A DNA stretch of 8,214 nt from Actinomycetota bacterium (lineage in GTDB: Bacteria > Actinomycetota > Actinomycetes > UBA12327): NCBI GenBank assembly GCA_026392555.1, contig JAPLBW010000201.1:5841-14054 (forward strand). The letters are read 5' to 3'. A program made the translations under genes and the position numbers. Numbering within the stretch: the first letter of the stretch is position 1; each line of letters starts with the position of its first letter. Positions 6,374 through 8,214 of this stretch are shown here, piece after piece. The notes beneath the pieces are model-generated. The model saw nothing but the letters and a program-made list of their open reading frames with translations. It searched no databases and was not told where the DNA came from.

Positions 6374-7219
6374 TTAGAAGGCAGGCCAAGGGATGGACGG
6401 CCACCGACTCGTAGGTTCAACAAAGTGCCCTTTGTGAAGCAAGTGCTCAATGCGCTCAACGGAAATGTCCAACTCAAACGGTTCGAGGTGTGCTGCCAAA
6501 CGAGTGCCGAGATCACCACTAACTAGCTGATCCCGCAGGAGTTTCAAGGATGCGCTTTCTTCCGCTGTGAGTGGTTGCCCAGCCCAGCCCCACAGCACGG
6601 TTCGCAATTTGTCTTCCACGTTGAAGCACAATCCGTGGTCGACTCCAAAAAGATTGCCTTGTTGATCGACCAGGATGTGTCCACCTTTGCGATCAGAATT
6701 ATTGGTGACAATGTCCAACAGCGCCATCTGACGCAACCGAGCGTCATCCTGGTGGATCAATTGCACCGGGCGGCCAAAATCATCGCTAGCTTCTAAGACG
6801 GAGAGCCAGCCGCGTTGTTCCTCCTGCGATTCAATGATGTCGACCAGTTGGGTCTCAGAGACGTCAATCCATCGTTGGCAGGATCCTTCGCCGAACGGAC
6901 CTTCCTCGCGCCAGATAGTTTCTGGAATCAGGACTGCATCATCACCGGACACGTGGGCAAACGTTGCTGCTACCTCGTACGCAGCCACCTCTCGATGCCC
7001 AAGAGTCCCATCCGGAAAATCCCACAACGGGCGCTCGCCCATCACGGGTTTATAGACGCACTCGATCTGCACGCCATCTAACTCCGCGATGCACAAAAGA
7101 GTTGCATTTGAGGCCCCGCTCAAACGGCCCTCGACGGTCAACGTCCCCTCGCGTAGCACCTGCGACACGGTCACCGAATCCTGCAAGCCGTGCCGCTCCG
7201 CATCACCGACGGTAGCCAT
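6374..7219 (-). CDS. SCO1664 family protein, PI3/PI4-kinase-like fold, function unknown
   Basis: I recognise this as the actinobacterial SCO1664 family (TIGR03843), which shows distant similarity to phosphatidylinositol 3-/4-kinases. Kinase-like landmarks, numbered from the ATG at 7237 (subtract 6 for the start used here), are GASNATLL near 41, VYKPVMGERPLWDFPDGTL with candidate ATP-contacting Lys63, and REVAAYEVA. Further along come the catalytic-loop-like LLDIVTNNSDRKGGHIL with Asp175, Asn180 and Asp182, and GVDHGLCFN with Asp200 in the position of the kinase DFG motif. No membrane segment or signal peptide is seen. Two ATGs compete, at 7219 and 7237, each closely preceded by GAGGGCC. I prefer 7219 because it has better spacing and overlaps DUF3090 by 17 nt rather than 35. 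Being coupled to DUF3090 and upstream of mshC suggests a shared process. Whether it phosphorylates a small molecule, a protein or nothing is unknown. Confidence 0.88.
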   Translation of the reverse strand: MATVGDAERHGLQDSVTVSQVLREGTLTVEGRLSGASNATLLCIAELDGVQIECVYKPVMGERPLWDFPDGTLGHREVAAYEVAATFAHVSGDDAVLIPETIWREEGPFGEGSCQRWIDVSETQLVDIIESQEEQRGWLSVLEASDDFGRPVQLIHQDDARLRQMALLDIVTNNSDRKGGHILVDQQGNLFGVDHGLCFNVEDKLRTVLWGWAGQPLTAEESASLKLLRDQLVSGDLGTRLAAHLEPFELDISVERIEHLLHKGHFVEPTSRWPSIPWPAF

Positions 7220-7748
7220 TGGCCCTCGGGCACACATGGCCCTCGCTATCTAGCGGCAGCGAACAAAAGGGGCACGCCGGCCGGCCAGCACCAACGACCA
7301 CGTTGGCTCGTCTGACGAAGGCCCGCCCTTCAAGTGGCGTAAGCCGAACGCGCAACAGATCAGGTCCGGCATCATCGTCATCTTCGATGGGCTCGTCCGA
7401 CTCTTCTTCAGTTTGTTCAAAAGCCTCAATGAGCACTAAACGCTCGTCTTCATCCCAGCCCAGCGACAGTGCGCCTACGCGAAATTCATCATCGATGGGA
7501 GTTTCCAGCGGGGCAAGATCATCGGGCAAGATTTGACCGGTTAGCTCGACCAGTTCCATGCGTTCGACTTCATCCAGCAATACATCGAGGCGTTGGGCGA
7601 GGACCGCTACTTGCTGCTTTTCCAGCGAAACGGAGGTGACTCTCTTTCCACTGCGAGCTTGCAGAAAGAACACCCGCTGTCCAGGCTCCCCAAGAGTTCC
7701 TACAACAAACCGATCGGGGTTGGTGTGAATGTGCAGTAAGCGAGCCAT
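7203..7748 (-). CDS. DUF3090 family protein (TIGR03847) with C-terminal zinc-ribbon-like motif
   Basis: This 181-residue cytoplasmic protein has unknown function and belongs to the DUF3090 family, a member of the conserved actinobacterial trio with its two neighbours. Visible blocks are HTNPDRFVVGTLGEPGQRVFFLQA (residues 8-31), FRVGALSLGWDEDERLVLIEAF (from 89), RVRLTPLEGRAFVRRANVVVGAGRP (from 133), and a C-terminal Cys159-x2-Cys162 with His171 and Cys173 in EGHVCPRANGYRR. The Cys/His set looks like a zinc-binding site. A strongly acidic linker, roughly residues 109-130 with EEES and EDDDD runs, separates the two halves. The start at 7748 lies 9 nt after the phosphatase stop and has only a weak AGG as ribosome site. 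A TAGGCT hexamer 6 nt upstream may be a leaderless promoter. The 3' end overlaps the SCO1664-family start. Confidence 0.9.
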   Translation of the reverse strand: MARLLHIHTNPDRFVVGTLGEPGQRVFFLQARSGKRVTSVSLEKQQVAVLAQRLDVLLDEVERMELVELTGQILPDDLAPLETPIDDEFRVGALSLGWDEDERLVLIEAFEQTEEESDEPIEDDDDAGPDLLRVRLTPLEGRAFVRRANVVVGAGRPACPFCSLPLDSEGHVCPRANGYRR

Positions 7749-7754
7749 GCGCCT

Positions 7755-7760
7755 AGCCTA
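7755..7760 (-). promoter_or_regulatory. Possible leaderless -10 element (TAGGCT) for DUF3090
   Basis: TAGGCT on the minus strand is followed by 6 nt (AGGCGC) and the DUF3090 ATG, the same geometry as the hexamer before mshC. It overlaps the TAG stop codon of the upstream phosphatase gene, so part of its sequence is dictated by coding. The AGG could equally be a weak ribosome site. The promoter reading is inference. Confidence 0.3.
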
Positions 7761-8213
7761 ACGACCGTCGCCGGTTCCGCCACCGACAACTGCGTCCGAT
7801 GTTGATTCATCGGATTCGTTCGGTGGAGCGAAACTTGCAAAATCACCCGAGGTGTCATTCATTCGGTGCACAAAGGGGCGCTCGGGGGTGTACGTGACGA
7901 CACTGACCGAGCAGGGGTTAACAACGATGCGTTGAAATTGGTCAAGGTGCAGGCCCAGAGCATCAGCCAAGATTGCCTTGATGACATCCCCGTGACTAAA
8001 AACGGCGTAGACCGCGCGGTCACCGAATTCGGCGTTGAAATCGCGGATGGCCTCAACAGCTCGATTTTGCACATCGCGCAAGGACTCGCCCTCAGCCCCT
8101 GGAAAGACCGCTGCGCTGGGATGGCGCTGCACGACTTTCCACATGGGGTCATCGGTGAGCGACTTCAGTTCCTTGCCGGTCCAGTCACCGTAACGACACT
8201 CGACGATGCGCTC
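7758..8213 (-). CDS. Histidine phosphatase family protein, MSMEG_4193 type (partial, N-terminus beyond the right edge)
   Basis: The frame stays open to the window edge, giving 151 C-terminal residues; the family is usually about 230 residues. The gene is therefore cut by the window and is not a short gene starting at the internal ATG at 8144. Codons upstream of that ATG encode ECRYGDWTGKEL, a conserved block of the MSMEG_4193 (TIGR03848) branch. It is followed by FPGAEGESLRDVQNRAVEAI and FSHGDVIKAILADALGLHLD, which holds the second catalytic histidine. The first catalytic RHG motif must lie outside the window. The C-terminus is a Ser/Asp/Gly-rich tail ending in GGGTGDGR. Relatives are often called phosphoglycerate mutases, but this branch is better read as a phosphatase of unknown substrate. 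It is the most upstream visible gene of the leftward group and belongs to the trio with DUF3090 and the SCO1664 family. Confidence 0.92.
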   Translation of the reverse strand, partial: ERIVECRYGDWTGKELKSLTDDPMWKVVQRHPSAAVFPGAEGESLRDVQNRAVEAIRDFNAEFGDRAVYAVFSHGDVIKAILADALGLHLDQFQRIVVNPCSVSVVTYTPERPFVHRMNDTSGDFASFAPPNESDESTSDAVVGGGTGDGR

Positions 8214-8214
8214 A

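Noticed and set aside
7758..8144. Short complete gene starting at the ATG at 8144
   Set aside because: The frame is open upstream to the edge and encodes the conserved ECRYGDWTG block, so this ATG is internal to a truncated gene.
7859..8152. Overlapping minus-strand frame of 97 residues
   Set aside because: It is out of frame with the histidine phosphatase, which has clear family motifs over the same bases.

Overview
This is chromosomal sequence from a mycothiol-producing actinobacterium. It carries mshC (cysteine:GlcN-Ins ligase), the actinobacterial trio SCO1664-family / DUF3090 / MSMEG_4193-type histidine phosphatase, an actinobacterial PAC2 protein and a stand-alone RecB/Cas4-like nuclease. 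In well-known actinobacteria such as Streptomyces and Mycobacterium several of these genes lie in the same general neighbourhood. Base composition looks only moderately G+C rich by eye, lower than Streptomyces. Genus cannot be named from this window. The DNA is gene-dense: no stretch over 300 bases lacks a gene, and I see no tRNA, rRNA, CRISPR array, insertion sequence or integrase.

Layout. Four rightward genes fill the left 5.1 kb: a Cas4-like Fe-S nuclease (44-877), an ABC ATPase (914-1675), its 848-residue FtsX/MacB-type permease (1679-4225) and a PAC2-family protein (4282-5124). Gaps are 36, 3 and 56 nt. A small GNRA-capped hairpin sits directly on the permease stop codon. The right 3.1 kb is read leftward. 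From its upstream end it holds a histidine phosphatase (cut by the right edge), DUF3090, the SCO1664-family kinase-like protein and mshC. Gaps are 9 nt, an overlap of about 17 nt, and 17 nt. The two groups converge with 2 nt between stop codons and no obvious terminator.

How the genes fit together. The ATPase and permease form one exporter-like or mechanotransmission ABC complex of unknown substrate. The leftward genes look like one transcription unit. MshC makes Cys-GlcN-Ins, the penultimate mycothiol intermediate. The three genes upstream are uncharacterised family members: a PI3/4-kinase-like fold, a zinc-ribbon-like protein and a phosphatase. The most interesting hypothesis is that this trio handles a phosphorylated inositol-type metabolite linked to mycothiol. 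Two of the leftward genes and the first rightward gene have a TANNNT hexamer 6-7 nt before the ATG, which suggests leaderless promoters.
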